Shown: in pieces, positions 1 to 13,693 of the stretch
Layout of the letters: each line of letters begins with the position of its first letter
Numbering within the stretch: position 1 is the first letter of the stretch
From: Blasia pusilla
Lineage: Eukaryota > Marchantiophyta > Marchantiopsida > Blasiales
Length of the DNA stretch: 64,000 nt
Assembly (NCBI GenBank): GCA_050084515.1
Contig: CM114273.1
Location: 26,226,001-26,290,000, forward strand
Reading direction: 5' to 3'
Program-made: the position numbers and the translations under genes
The notes under the pieces: model-generated
Told to the model about the DNA's origin: nothing
The model's input: only the letters and a program-made list of their open reading frames with translations
Databases searched by the model: none

Positions 1-92
1 GCCCTTATAAGTCCGATTCCATTACGAGTTCTTGAGCTTGCAAACTCAAGATGAATACCAAGACTCACAACTAAGCTTGAACTTGCAAACGT

Positions 93-271
93 GTCGTACA
101 CATACACATCACTACACAACATACATCGTTGTCACGGAACATACAAAAAAATACGTACAATCCCATGCTAACTCATGGCACCCAAACATCGAGACAATGA
201 GTACCAAAATATCTCCAATAAATCAAGTGGATCTCTCCGTCAGAAGGTCTCACAAATGTGCACACTCCATA

Positions 272-313
<42 letters not shown>

Positions 314-742
314 CTCATTCATGTTAAACCAAACCTACTTTCCTAATAAGAGACTTGGGTTACACACACAAGGCAAGGAGGACCACAACTCGGTGCCTCA
401 TGCCAGGAGATTCAACAAAGAAATAATGAGCTCTCCAGTTCTCTCTCTTGGAGATATACCACCTTCCCTCTCCCAAGCTCTCTCCACACTAACCTATGCT
501 AGTAGGTCACCTCCTTGGCTATTTCCCAAGTGAAAAGTGAGAAGTCAATTCTACCAAAATGGTTACTTACTCGAAATAGTAAGTTCCTCAATATGGCTCC
601 AAATGAGCCGAAACGAAGGGAAAACCTGTTATATAAGGTTACCCATGCCCTCAGCAAATCATCATCGACATCTTGAGGTTGTCCTCGAATATCTCTGAAG
701 GCGCTCTACTAGATCTCGACAATCTATCCTAAGAGACGTGAG
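93..742 (-). repeat. LTR-B copy 1 (gypsy-type LTR, diverged)
   Basis: This segment aligns by eye with 17233-18541. Both share the terminal block beginning TGTCGTACACATACACATC, a block starting around 355 that reads GGCTTGGGTTACAC in copy 2 (GACTTGGGTTACAC here), and the 540-740 stretch. Copy 2 carries about 670 bp more between its 17360 and 18026. Read on the - strand the unit runs from about TCACG to CGACA, close to the TG...CA ends expected of an LTR. A TATA-like TGTTATATAAGG lies near 628-640 on the + strand, the wrong orientation for this LTR. No internal coding region is attached here. It is a solo or truncated LTR. Confidence 0.6.
275..312. repeat. (CT)n microsatellite
   Basis: About 18 CT dinucleotides in a row, inside LTR-B copy 1. 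Copy 2 lacks this expansion at the matching place, so the microsatellite grew after the copies separated. Confidence 0.95.
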
Positions 743-2467
743 AAAGAAAAGGGTGAGCAAGGTCACTTTAAGGAAAGTCACAAGAGTTCAATCACGTGCG
801 AGTTTGAATGAGGTCCAATGCGCCCTCCTTTAGGCAGTGAAGGATCAATCACAAGCCCGGATGGACTATGTGGATTGGAGACCATGAAGGCTTGTAGCTC
901 AGATTTGGTCTTCTCTCCAAGGTATTAGTTGCAAGGATTTACTTGTGTATAGAGGTGAGATGGACATACATCAAGCCCCCAATATGTGGGTGACTGAGGT
1001 AGAGCACATGTTAGGGACTATTAGGGGCTAGGTGGGGAGTCGAGGTCTCCTTGAAGTTGTAGGTATATTCACTCACGAGGTATTTGGAATTCCATATGGA
1101 CCAAAACATTAGGGAGTCTGATTGGGAACAACACATAAAAGGATTCAATGTACTTGAAGGTCACAATCGCGTGAGTGACAAGAAAGAAAGAAATCCCCTA
1201 AAACCGCTAACTTTGCCCGCATACAAAAATGATATCAACTACAACTACGGAAATATGCTGACCATGCTTCTTAGTAACATAAATTTGGACACAACCAGTG
1301 TGCGGCCTTTGAAGCCGGTGGAGAAGAAAATAATTAACATATATGTGCATAGGACCCGTGGATAGTCGAGATGGCTAGAAAAAAAAATGAGAGCTTGTAG
1401 AAGCCCTAACTACTATTAATTCTATGCTAGAGGGATAATCAAGAAAAGAAATGATTCCTTAATTTCCGTTGCGGATGAAACGGTGCCGGCGGCCAACGGC
1501 AAAGGACACCATTCCAACTACAGTAGTGGTCCGAAGAGCGTGCCGTCCGTCACCTCGCAGTGACCTACATGGATGGACTCTGCCAGCCGTTAGCGCTAGG
1601 TGTCCGTCTGTGGTGACAGCATGTGGCGCCTCCGTCGTTCCAGTGACGAAAGGAGAAGGAAAACGGTAGGAAACAGAGTACCGTCCCACTCTGTTCTCCC
1701 CTTAACCCCGAGCGCGGTGGCATCGTAACCACGGTTGGTTACTTTGTCCGTGCCGGCTGAAAGCCTGATGCGACCGGGTCCCGTGGACGGGTAAGCTGGA
1801 CGGGTTTTCTGTCACGCGAAGTGTGTATCTCGATTAGGATGGGTGGACGTGGCCGTCCAGTGGGAACCTGCGAAGGGTTGCGAGTTAGGGTTTGTATGAG
1901 TAGGAGGATCGATGCTTAGGAAGTCGCGCTGTGTGGAGTGTTGTGGATGGAGGAGGTCGGAGGGGGATCGGGGTCTGTGAGGCGATGGTTTGTGAAGCGA
2001 TTGTGGACGTGTGATGGAGTTTTTGTAGTGCAGTAAGTGCGGCATCGGGAGCCGGAGAATGCGGATTCTCATTCGGCGTGCTGATGCTAAATTTACAGGG
2101 TAGATTCGAATCTGTTGCGTGGCCAGAAGGCTTTGGAGCGTTCCTCCCGTGGGGAAGTAAGATCTGTGGAGGTTGTTGGGAATGCGGAGAGAGGATGAGA
2201 GTCAGAGGAAGGTGACAAAGTTGGGACGCGTGTGGTTCGGAAGATTAACGTTTCTGGAAAGTGCTCAGTTCCTCGAGTGAATCCGATCTGGTGCGGTGGT
2301 TCTGGTGCGGTCAGGTTGTCGTCGGGAACCGAGTCGGTCTTTCACCCCACACGAGGCCCGGGAGAGGCGTCCTGTTGTGTTGTCATTCGCAAGATGCAGT
2401 TCTGCGCTTGCTGAGTTCAAGGAATTGGAGGGTTGGACATTCACGTGGAATTGGCTACTTTTGAAAA
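743..2467. other. Intergenic, probable promoter and 5' region of the Coa1-like gene
   Basis: No coding exon could be supported. 743-1460 looks like decayed repeat DNA. 1470-2467 is richer in GC and CpG, as expected near a plant transcription start, and leads directly into the first coding exon at 2468. The short ORFs here lack family resemblance and are not called. Confidence 0.4.
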
Positions 2468-3660
2468 ATGCTACGACTTGGCTTAGCCTCGTTCGCCACG
2501 CACGTCGCACGACGCGGCTCTTCAAGACAATGGGGATTGGGACGAGGTTGCCCGGGCCTGCAGCGTTATGCAACAGGGTTCGTCACCTTCTTAGTTCGTT
2601 GGCATGTGCTGATGTAGAGAACATGAATGAGAGTAGCACGAAATGCTCCTAGAATCGATTCGGGTTGACTTCTTCGAGAGGTAGAACAGCTGTGTAGAAT
2701 CGGGCTTTCTGAGGGTTCGTGATATGGTTTATTGCAGGGTTGCAGAAGCGGCCAGCCCACCAGAAAATAGGAGTGGCTCAAGTTCCAATGGGCGGCTTGC
2801 TCGCAGGGTGGGGGCCCTGGCTCTCTGTGGAATTATGGGATGGGTAGCAGCGAGTGCTGCCGAAGATTTGTTCATCTACGATCAATGTAGCAGGTAAGAT
2901 CGTCTATGTGTCTTGTTAACCTACTCGATGTGAATCTCATTACTGTCCCTCCCGAGGATCGATGAAGTTTGTTGGCTTCGGGGAACCGAATTCGTGGTAA
3001 GTGCGTTTGGTCTCTTCACCGCTGGAACCTGTTTTGCTTATTCTACGAGGAACTTCATTCCATCCGCCGTTTCCATTCTGTCGCGAATATGAAAGCGGAC
3101 GAGGTTATTTCTGTAGTAGGTTGCTTATCGGTTTCGTCGTTCCTGAACTCTTAGCAAGGCCGTGGAGAGGGCAGCACAGGATCCAAGGCTGAAAGAAGTA
3201 CTTGGAGAAGGAATTCAGCGAGGTCAATGGCATTGGTACGAGGCTTCTCTCGCCGTGGCCCATGAGGGCACGTCGGCCTCCTGCAGTTTCCCTGTTTACG
3301 GTAGCCAGGGAACCGCAAAGCTTCGTCTTAAGGCGGTTCGTCTTCACGGTAGGAACCACTGTGTCGATGATCTTCTGACTTCCGCCGGCGTTGCATTATG
3401 CGGCGAAGGAACTCGCACAGGCATCTGATGGCCCAGTGTCAACTGTTGCAGGTCTCAATGATTCAGTGGTCCACAACATATTTGGTGGAGGTCGATGGGA
3501 AGTTCTCATGCTGGAGGCACTTATACCTGAATCCAATGACGAGAAGTCACCGCGTCTTCAGAGGATCAACCTAATGCAGACAAGCGACGAACCCAGGACC
3601 GGGGATGGGACGAAAGGAGACGCTAGTGCCTGCAGGTCGGCTTCTCTTCGAGAGGTGTAG
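2468..3660 (+). CDS. Mitochondrial Coa1/Tim21-like inner-membrane protein
   Basis: Proposed exons are 2468-2577, 2738-2893, 3155-3348 and 3452-3660. All have GT-AG introns in compatible phase, giving 222 residues. The first 37 residues (MLRLGLASFATHVARRGSSR onward) are rich in Arg, Ser and Leu without acidic residues, like a mitochondrial presequence. A single hydrophobic segment lies near residues 60-80 (ALALCGIMGWVAASAA), followed by EDLFIYDQCSSKAVERA. The domain after it (DPRLKEVLGEGIQRGQW, then SASCSFPVYGSQGTAKLRL, then GRWEVLMLEALIP) has the pattern of plant Coa1/Tim21-like proteins, which have one membrane span and an intermembrane-space or matrix domain. In yeast Coa1 aids cytochrome c oxidase assembly; a similar role here is inference. 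The exon 4 acceptor at 3451 was chosen because the nearby AG at 3420 breaks the frame. Family assignment is from memory and moderate. Confidence 0.6.
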
Positions 3661-6600
3661 CGATTTGAATATCATCGCAGTTTCAGATATCTGGCGTCTG
3701 ATCTCATGAGTGCGGATCTCGAAAACTCCGGTACTTTCTCGCTGATGGTGGCTTTAGGTGCAGAATGGGTAGCCCTTTTTTTTCTCTTTTGTTGAATGTT
3801 TATAGTTTACTAGTGTCCACATCCACTGTATTGAGCCACGGAATATGGACGCAGAGCCCACCTTTCAGGTTTCCCTGGGCCTACCCCTCTTTTCCTGAGG
3901 TTTTTCTGGTCACGCCAGGAATAGCTCACAATCCTCACACACGGGGTCCTTCGACCGTCCTCTCTCCACCTATTTCATACCTTGGTACTGGATTGGTATC
4001 TGCCCGCTGTCTTCTTATCGCCTCAAGAATTTTAGCATTTCATCTAAGGCGCATGGTGTAAATTTTCCTCCTTGTGCTTATACAGAAATGCTAGATGAAC
4101 TAACCCTCATGCTGCCTGTAGGGTGATGCGTCAGTACCTGCGTTCACTCTTCATGTTTCAGGGTGAAATAGAAAGCAGCTACCTTCATATCGAATTTGAA
4201 ATCTTTGATCCGGGGTCCTTGCATGTACACCTCTTTAGCTACCTGGTTCCTTCTTCCACGAAGGATACTGTAACTTTTTAAACTCTCGACTCATGAGTCT
4301 AGAGACCAGTACAGTGACTTTTGGCCCTAGATACTCCCGGAATGGGGGTTTTTGGTGTTTCTAGTCCCATCTAGTGTGCGGTGCTTTTACTTTTCCTCAC
4401 GTCTTAGACTGGAATACTACAGCAATGTACGCCAATGTCTGTGAGGAGGATAGCGGATACCGTTCATGGTTCAGATGTATGGCTGAAAAGTGATTCCTTT
4501 TGTTGTCCCTGGACTTTTGCAGTGGACCATCTACAGCATTTACAAGTGGGAGGCATGGATAAGAGTGCGCTCTTATAATGTGGTTCACTGTGCAAACAAT
4601 GCTGAAGAGAGTTTGCAGTTCAAATACCCCAGGTTGACGGAATTTGAAATATCAGGATAGTTGGAAGGATATGTGGGATAAGATCTCTCGGGGAGGTAAT
4701 TAGAACAGATGCGAAAATGGTTAGTAGCCTGGAGTGAAGGAAGAATCATCGTGGGCATACAGAGATCGAATCAGAGGAAATGTGTCGACCCTTGAGTGCG
4801 CCTCCTTTAGAAATTGCCAGATCCAATGCATATGTGATAAATATTATTCTCCAGATCTAATTAAGTCCTCACAGGGACGGTTAGTGAATGGTTGCAAGGC
4901 TGGTGTTTGCTGTCAAAAGCCTAGTCGGAGCAGGAAGGTGGTGTAGTTCTTACAAAGGAAATCTCGAATTGGGTGATCCCTGCCTACGAAGGACTGCTTG
5001 TGGCAAAGAAAAAATAAAACCCTTTATTAAAATACTGAAATCTTGCCTTTTCTTGGAAGAATGTATATCAGGATGGCAGTATTGGAGATAGCAGCTGGAG
5101 TCGCAAGAAGAGTTTATACCAGAAATTGACTACAGGCATGTATGGATTGTGAATGTGCTTTGGCCTTCTACACACCTCTGGTTAACTTGGAGTATGCCGA
5201 AACTGTCGAGTGTTATAGAGTCTCTCCTCCCTGTCCCTTTCTAGCATGCAGTACACTATTGGCTCGGGTCAGGTGCCCTTTCTTGGAGCTATGGGGTTCG
5301 GATTCAACGAGGAGGCTGGAACTTTGGAAAAATGGTCCATGGAATGAACTGGGTTGAGTGATGATTCTGTAAACTTGAGGGTGTATTGGGGTGCGGAGTT
5401 CGTCCAATTTGGATGTATTTCCCTCCTTCCAATACCCTCTCACTTTTGTTATCTGGCAACAGTTGTATGGAAGGCAGACCTGGAACACCCCGTCAGGGGC
5501 CTTTTGTGATATAGTCGGGACCGACAAACGGAGTTCGTACAATATTTGGAAAACAAGTCTTGGGAAACAGCGGTGGAATTGCAGGACTATCAATATCCAC
5601 ATGCCTAGTTTACGACCCGTTCCGCAATGCACGGCACTAGATTCGGATAACATTTTTTTTCTCAGGCCTACGGAGATTAAATGTTATGGCATGTGCATGG
5701 ATACCTCTGTACCATGTCAATTCCATTGCGCAATCAAATTCTGTCTGTTTAAAAGCTGGTGCGGACATCGAGGAGCTTCGTCTCTGAACGCAGCCAGGGG
5801 CTTGTGATCACAAGTAGTCAGGAACTATCGTGCTTATATACCCCATGCAATACGGACTGATTAATCAATCGGTAGTGTGAAGTGAAACACCTTTTATATC
5901 TTCGTCCTCCCTTGTCTAAACAGAATTCCCACCATTGCCGGTAATCCTCACCTCACTTTACGAAGGATGTCGCTAACGATTACTTCTCCCACAAGACTTT
6001 TCGCGAATCTCTCACTTGATCAAATCCGGAGAGTGACTCGCGCACCAAAAAATCGAAATTCGGAAGTGATTGCAAAGTCCCCCGGAACGTTTTTTCAATC
6101 TACGACATGACAGTATACCTCCCCTTGCGCATTTCCTCCGCTCGTTGCATGTTCTAAAGAGGAAGATGAACCTCAATGCATGTTCTTCACAATTCGTCCT
6201 GCCACGGAACTCATCCAAAGAGGAAGATAACCATGGAAAACCATCAGAAAAGTAAAAGAGGGGGCAAAGACGTGGAAAGGAAGAAGGGGGCTTTCCCCCT
6301 CTCGACTAAACTCATCCAAGAGAAACTGTTTGGCATCCAGGCCAAACATTTTCGCATTCTGCAACCCCAAATGAATCACTCTCCCGGCGACAGACTAACT
6401 ACGCCCACATCGCCAACGCCGGGCTGAATGGTCCCCACTTCAGGAATAACAATATTAGGTGATGGTAGCCTTTCGCACTCCTGAACAGTGTCTCGGAGAA
6501 GTACAGCGTTTCATCGATACCCAGCTCTATGTACTCGCCAGTGCTCGGAGACTTGAGCGCGCGTAGTAACACCTCTAAACAGACCGCCGTAATCAGCCAT

Positions 6601-6932
6601 CTTTAGCTGTCGGAGTCCGGAGCGCCAACCTCGATAAACACGTTCCATCCCCTCGCTAAACTGGGTAGCCGCGGTGTTCTCTCACGACCGGCCAAACCCG
6701 CGTCCACATATCGGGGCCCACTAACCCTAATAATAATGGACTCTGTATATGTGACGGTGCTCATTCTGCTCGTGAAGTCACGGAGCGGAAGTGGAGCGAG
6801 TGCTCATACGGAAGAGCTCGACAATCGATTGCTCCAGGGGAGGGCGTGGGGCGGATGTAACTCCGAGGAGATGGAGAGGTGCAGAAACTAGATGTAGATG
6901 GTCGATTGTGGCAAGGGCAGGGAGGTGGAAAC
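3661..6932. other. Gene-poor stretch between Coa1-like gene and TPLATE
   Basis: It should include the 3' UTR of the Coa1-like gene and the promoter and 5' UTR of TPLATE. ORFs up to about 146 codons occur on both strands, but none shows a recognisable family, consistent splice structure or coding bias that I could support. No repeat copy seen elsewhere in the window was recognised here. Confidence 0.4.
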
Positions 6933-9900
6933 ATGGATCAGGTGTTCTCGCAGATTCGCGCAGATCTGTCATCCAACGAGGGACTCCGGCAAGCCCAAGC
7001 GCTTCTAGCAGCGCTGCAGTATTCCGCGGCAGGGAAGGACATCTCTTCATTGTCGCGCATTGCCTGTGAAGAGATCATCGCCAGTCCGGCGAGCGCTGTG
7101 TGTAAGAAGCTTGCATTTGACTTGATCAGGTCTACACGGCTGACTGCGGATCAGTGGGAGATCGTGTGCAGAGGAGTCAAGAATGATTTCGATTTCCCCG
7201 ATTCTGATGTCACTGCAGCTGCGGTTTCGATAGTGGCAGCGATTCCGTCCTGGCGTCTGGGGAAGCTGGTCATAGATTGTAGCAAGGAGATTTCTAACTG
7301 CCTAGTGAACGACAATCCTAATTTGAGGTACAATATCGTGGAGACATTGGGGTGTTTGCTCGCGAGAGACGATGTGGTGACTCTGTGCGAAGGGAATGTG
7401 ACGCTCCTTGAGAGAGTGTCGACCTGGTGGAAGCAGATTGGTCAGAGCATGCTCGATGCGTCTGATGCCGTGTCGAAGGTTGCATTCGAAGGAGTCGGGA
7501 GACTGTTTACGGAGTTTTCGACGAAGAGGCTGAGTCGATTGGCAGGCGACAAGTTAATACCGAGTGAAGCTTCCCTAGCCATACGATCGGCATGGGTCTC
7601 AGACATGTGCAGGTTTATGTGGGAGAAGCGGGACTTTCTGATGGCCAGATCGCTCATTTTGCCCATAGAGAACTTTCGAGCCACAGTTTCTCCGCTTGTC
7701 TTCGCAGTGAAAGCAGTCACCACTGGGATGGTGGAGGACATGCAATCTCTGATTGGAAACGAGGGTAGCCCGAGAGGTCCTTTGGAGGAGATGGACTTTT
7801 TGAACGCGGAAAAGATTTTGGGAGTTTCAGATCTAGTTTCCCATCTAGTTCCGTTTCTGTCATCTCTTGATCCAGCTCTAGTTTTCGAGGTGGGCATAAA
7901 CTTGCTCACCCTCGCGGATGTGCCCGGTGGGAAGCCAGAGTGGGCTTCTGCTCCAGTCATGGCCCTTCTCAACCTTTGGGATCGACAAGAATTCAGAGCA
8001 GGAAGAGAGAGCATTGTTCGTGCTGTCGTGAAGAATTTGCAGTTGTTGGACCTTCACATGCAGGTGGCTCTCTTCAAGAGATTGCTGGCCATGGTGAGAA
8101 ACTTGAGAGTTGACGCAGATCGAATGCACGCATTGGCATGTATCTGCAGGACAGCACTTTGTGTAGATCTTTTCTCCAAAGAGAGTGTGAGAAGGGGCCA
8201 GAAACCTCTTCCTGGAACAGATGTTACTTCGCTCTTCGAAGATCCCATGACGAAGGATGACCTGACCAACGTTACCTCGTCAAGTTTATTCAGAGAAGAG
8301 CTCGTCGCCTGTTTAGTCGAGAGTTGCTTTCAGCTCTCCTTACCTTTACCGAGGGTGAAGTCGACAGGTTCAGACAGCCGCGCTATAGGTGCTCTAGCTT
8401 ATGGAACAGGAAATGAGGTGATGAACTGGACACAATCAGCATTGGAGGTTGTGGAGGTTTGCCGGCCTTGTGTGAAATGGAACTGTGAGGGGAGGTTGTA
8501 TGCTATGGATTGTTACTTGAAGCTATTGGTGCGGTTGTGCCACATCTACGAAACTCGTGGTGGTGTAAAGAAGGCTAAAGATGGTGCGTCACCCGAACAA
8601 ATTCTTGCTGAGACGCGGTTACAGGCCTTGCAAAGACAACTTGTTAGAGATCTCTCAGAGGTACTTCGTGAAGCCTTTCTCTCCCTTTTTTTCCTCAGGA
8701 TTGCAGTATAATGCGCATCGTGAGAAGAAGGGGTGAAATGCTCTGTGTGCAATGCTTCGGAGCTTTCAACAACTGAGACGGAGAGTCATGCAATGGTAAT
8801 GCAGTATTGTCTAGTCCCTTGTAGGTTTGGTGGAAGAGAGATTCGATTCTTTGACAATGTGGGCTGTTGGATCAGGCAAGCTTTGGAGTGCTCTGATATA
8901 TTTGTATGCTTGATCACAAATGCGATTGAACAATAGGTTTCGACCGTAAGGATTCGAGCGCGGATCATTTGGGCCTTGGCGGAACATTTTGACTTGGAAG
9001 GCTTGGATCCTCTTTTAGCTGATGACCCTGATGACCCTCTGAACATCATGGTGGAACACATTCATACTGTTTTGTTCAACGTTGACAGTGCTATAATGTC
9101 TGCCACCAACCGACTTCAGGATGTGCAGGCTATTCTTGTTTGCTCTCAACATCTGGGTTCAAGAAATGCCAGAGCTTTGCAATTACTGACAAAAGAAGTG
9201 GAGGAATTCAGAACCAGCAATTTGGCAGATTCTGTCAACAAGCATCAGTGTCGCCTCACTCTTCAAGTATTCAAGTATATTACCAAGCATCAGGACACAA
9301 AGTAAGAAACAATGTTATATGTACTGGATCCGTTCCTTTTATAGTGTACACTTGATTTGTTCCCTCACTTGAATGATGTGGGCCGAAGGATCCGTTTTTC
9401 AACTTATTTTTAGGTGCTCCTGGATGATATTTGTGAATATTCAGCATTAAATTGTTCCCGGCAAAGGAGGACAAAAAATTGACTGAGATAGATAAATTTG
9501 TAAGGTTTGGTGATTTGCACTAACCTTCATGTGTCCATTGGGGCAGATGGGTGGGGGTTGGTGCAGCAACCGGGGATTATCCTTTCACCCATCATAAACT
9601 GTCAGTGGAGTATTTTGATGCTTCTGCAGCCCAAGATAGAAAACTGGAAGACTTGGTGCATACAGCAGTACAGGATCTTTGGAGGCCTGCACCTAGTGAA
9701 TTTGCGATACTCACAAATAAAAGCTTGGATGCAGTTCATCTGCGATCTCCACCAAATTCAATCTGCTTGTCTGGCAGTAGTGATCCTTGCTATGTGGAAG
9801 CATACCATTTGACTGATCCAAGTGAGAGAAGGCTGACACTACATCTGAAGGTATGGTAAGACCTTGACGGGGAAAGCACACCAGAATCTAGTACCGCATG

Positions 9901-11864
9901 TAGATGGTCAAAATATTCTTCTTGTGTAAAGACTCATTTAGATTCTCTGATACTGAACTGTGACATGATGGGCAGGTTATTAACATGACTGAGCAAGAAT
10001 TGAAACGCGTAGATGTTCGTGTGGGGTTGGTGGGCGCCCTACATTTTATGGATGGTCAACCTCAGGCGGTCCGTCAACTCCAAAATCTTATCTCTCAGGT
10101 GTGGACTTCTGTGACAATGAGTAAGCACAGCAAGTAAATTCAGTGAATTTGGTCTCTTTTATTCTCCAATTTTATCACTGGTCAAAATGGTGAATCTTGT
10201 TTCCACGGACAGAGATAAGGGTTTCTCACCATCTGCAGTGAGTTTCTCCAAGTGGCTACTCCTGGGGTGTTTCCTAACAGAACATGACTTATCTGTTGTT
10301 TTTCTTAAAAAAAGAAATTATTTGCTCATTTCTTTTAATTTTCTTTTTTAAATATTAGGTCAATACGCGCTTGTTTATTTAAATAAGTCTGGCCTGAAAG
10401 GAGATTTAAGGATTATGGAATCCGTCAAAATAGGCTCACATGGTGATGTCGCTAAATGCAGGTCTCTACCATGTCGAGTGTGACTGTGGGTGTTTCAAGA
10501 TTTGAGAGATGCGGGCTTGCTGTACAAATGTTGTATTATCCCCATTTCGGAGTTGCTGTAGCAGTGAATGGTGATGATGGTGAGGGTGTTGAAGAGGATG
10601 GTGCACATGGTACCAGACTCAGAAAAGGTTTTACTCCAGAATACGGTGAACCTGTTGTACTTCGATGCCAAACCTACTGGGTTCCTCTCATTGAGCTTCT
10701 GCTTCCACACAAGTGTTCCCCGGTGGAGTTTTTCCGTATATGGCCCAGTCTGCCTGCAATTGTGGAATATACTGGGGCCTACACTTACGAGGTGGGTGAA
10801 TTGAAGCTTGGATCCACCAGCACAGGTGGCATTCCTTCATTCCTAGGAGGCTTGAAGGGGCTTGCATCCAAACCATTTCATCGAGTTTGTGCACATATTC
10901 TTCAGACTGTGGCGGGCTTCCAGGTGAGTCATATTGCAACTTAAGAATAGAATGTTTCTAATGTTGAGTTTGCTCATTCAAGGTATATTACTTGAGTTGG
11001 ACCCTTCTTCAAACCTTTCGACAACCCGTATGTTGCCTGGATCACCCTGCTTATCACTCGTTATGTAGATTTTTTAATCTTCATGTGGCGTTTTGTGTCT
11101 TTGTATCTTTGCACCAGGGCTTTACTGTTCTTCTAGGGATTGTTCATTATGTACAAGCTTCTCTTTGCAGTTAGCGCCTATGAGCTGAATGCTATTTCAA
11201 TACGAGGCTCTTACATGTGTTTTACAATTGAGTGCCATATGAATTATTGTCAGCACCGGTCCTAGATGTCTGGTTGATTTGGTTTGTTGGTCCTGGTTCA
11301 TCCATTTTTTTTGCTTTTTGTGTTAACTAAGATTCAGCTTAGTAAAGGAAGGGGAACTTACCATCCAGGGTCTGATTATTTGTTCTGCTGCAGTTGTGCT
11401 ATGCTGCCAAGTCGTGGTATGGAGATTTTCTGGGGATGGTAGTTTTCGGCGCCAGTGAAGTAAGCGGTGACTTGGGGGAAGAGACCAACACCGTCATCTG
11501 TAAGTTTGTCCTACGTGCGTCATCTTCCTCTTTGTTGGAGGAAATACGAGGATCATTGCAGGATTGGCTGGATAACTTGACAGATGGGACGGTTCGAGTT
11601 GTCTCTGATGAAGAAATGGAAGCTGCATCGTTAAGCAAGTTAAAAAGGGCCATGGAACAATTGGCTATTCCAAAGATTGTGGTGACTCCGCCTCCTCCTG
11701 AACCAGAGGAGGAAGATAATGATCTAATTGCTGGCCTGAAACCACCCAAAGAGCCATCCACACTATCAACCAATTTGACAGCAGAGGAAATTGAGCAGAA
11801 GGCACTGCAAGCAGCTGTCTTGCAACAGTGGGAGCAGTTCCGAGCCCAATACAGTGTGCCATAA
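6933..11864 (+). CDS. TPLATE: TPLATE, subunit of the TPLATE endocytic adaptor complex
   Basis: Six exons: 6933-8660, 8937-9301, 9547-9850, 9976-10098, 10462-10923 and 11394-11864. Every junction is GT-AG and in phase, giving 1150 residues against about 1176 in Arabidopsis. The start is the ATG at 6933 (MDQVFSQIRADLSSNEGLRQ), which aligns with the Arabidopsis N-terminus; the frame is open upstream to 6879 but that part has no counterpart. Diagnostic stretches are SPASAVCKKLAFDLIRSTRL (residues about 52-71), the adaptin-like trunk in exon 1, LEGLDPLLADDPDDPLNIM in exon 2, TGSSDPCYVEAYHL in exon 3 and LLPHKCSPVEFFRIWPSLPA in exon 5. The protein works at the plasma membrane in the TPLATE/TSET complex during clathrin-mediated endocytosis and at the cell plate. 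The C-terminal tail has a short proline-acid stretch (PPPPEPEEEDND) where Arabidopsis has a longer Glu/Lys-rich one. It appears intact. Confidence 0.95.
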
Positions 11865-13693
11865 TGACTAGCCTGAAGGCTACTTCATCCATTTTGAATC
11901 CTGTGGTTGTATGAGTTGGAATCTGAACGCCCTGCTTTTCTTCTGGCCTAAATGTGACAAAGGTTGATCCTCACAGCACAGCATAGCGGAGTTTTTACAA
12001 GCGGTGCAGGAAGACCATGGGATTGTTACAGTGTGATGGCATCTTCTCTGCCCAGCTCTCAACCACGATATATCATGTGGCACTGTCCACGGCAGGTGGA
12101 TTTGCAGGATTCACCACATGTTTAGTATTATTCTTTAAATCGTCCATCATCCCTCGTCGAACGTGTAATTTTGGTAGGGGATCACAAGTTGTGAAGCAGG
12201 CAGAAGCTGCTGCCCTAGTCTCTCAAGTTGTATAAATGCGGATGCTTGTGGGTCTGAACTGGCCAAGCATGCAGCTTTCTGGCAGGAGGAGGTTGGGTTT
12301 TGTTGGAGACTGCCTTAGGGAGGCACTCCATTTCATTCCATATGGTAGTGGATCCCTTCTAATTTTTAGAACTAAATTCCTGTACAAACATTCTTTTCCT
12401 CATACACCTCCACACGGAAAACTGGTGGCTGAAGGCGGATTGATATGTTTCCAGTGTAAAGTTATGGATCTACATGTATGAACGATCGGTGTGTGCTCCC
12501 GAACTCACTCATGCAGGACACGGATTTGAGCTGCATGAATCTCAGAGTACCACATATTTCCACATATTGGACATTGTGACATGGCAGATATATTTCTGAT
12601 GTACTGGAGATAGTTGGAATTGTGACATATGGGATGAGAGCACAAATGATTAATCTTCAGGTAAGAATATTGAGCAATTGATCTTCAATTGAACTATTTT
12701 GGGGGTTTAAGGGCATCGATGGAGCAGATTACTTCAGGATTTTTTTTTTTCCCGGGACCATCGGATATGCATCCACGATATGGCACTTTAGAGAGTTCAT
12801 GAGGGTGTACAAATGCTTCTTAGGGCCTGTTAGGATTTACCGACTTGGAGGTGTCACTTGGTCTTCACCCTCACATCTTGTTTTTCTATCAAGCATCTTT
12901 TCAAATGGAACAAAATGCATCCTCTCTTGGTATACGAATATAAGTGCAAGGCACATCAATTGACTCGTGGGATCGAGTCAAGAAGCTGCCCACCATCTAG
13001 GGTTTATCAAAGAGATGTGATCCATTGGATGAGTGATTAATACATTCTCTCCATAAAATTATTCTACCAGCCTCCCATAAGTCTTAAGTCAATTTTGAAT
13101 CAATACTCTTTATGCTAAATACTAGCAGGGTTGATAAAAGATTGGTGGATGGCCAGCAAAATCCATCCTTACATTATTAGTTTTCAAAGCAACAAAATCC
13201 CTTATGCTGACGGGAATGGGTCCATATGATTGGCTCTCCTCTTGTCGATTGAATAACTACCATAGGCTCCCAAGTCATATTTATGACCTTAAAGAGGTAG
13301 TCTTAGTCTTTGGTTGCTACCTTAGCCACCTCACCTACGGAGGCCATTTCCTCTCCTTCCAACATCATGCCCCATATTGAAAAAAAAGAATATAAGTCAC
13401 TTTGGTCGTCTTCACTCTTCTCCACCAACAACTACATCTAGGAATATTGTTGGTCTTAACCAAGACTTCATTTGATACACACTTGTCATTATATATGCAT
13501 GAGTGTCTCCTACCAATGCCACAGTCTCCAAAATGTACAATGGAGAACACGATTAATTCTTCGACAAGTGATATGCACGCAAAATCTTCCACGATGATAC
13601 ACGAAGTTCCTATTAGTATCTATATGTAATGAGATTCATGATGTGATCTTATCTTTCAAAACAAATAGATACTAAATTTTCTTGTATGACGAT
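11865..13693. other. TPLATE 3' region and intergenic DNA
   Basis: The first several hundred bases after the TPLATE stop are likely 3' UTR. From about 13000 the sequence becomes AT-rich repeat-like DNA. No gene or RNA could be supported. Confidence 0.4.

Noticed and set aside
1459-1689. GC-rich ORFs on both strands upstream of the Coa1-like gene
   Set aside because: Fit a CpG-rich promoter region; no homology and no splice link.
5213-5807. Two overlapping ORFs of 138-146 codons on opposite strands
   Set aside because: No recognisable family, no splice partners, and mutual shadowing.
6879-6932. Upstream start for TPLATE
   Set aside because: The 18 extra residues have no counterpart in known TPLATE, and ATG 6933 aligns with the conserved N-terminus.
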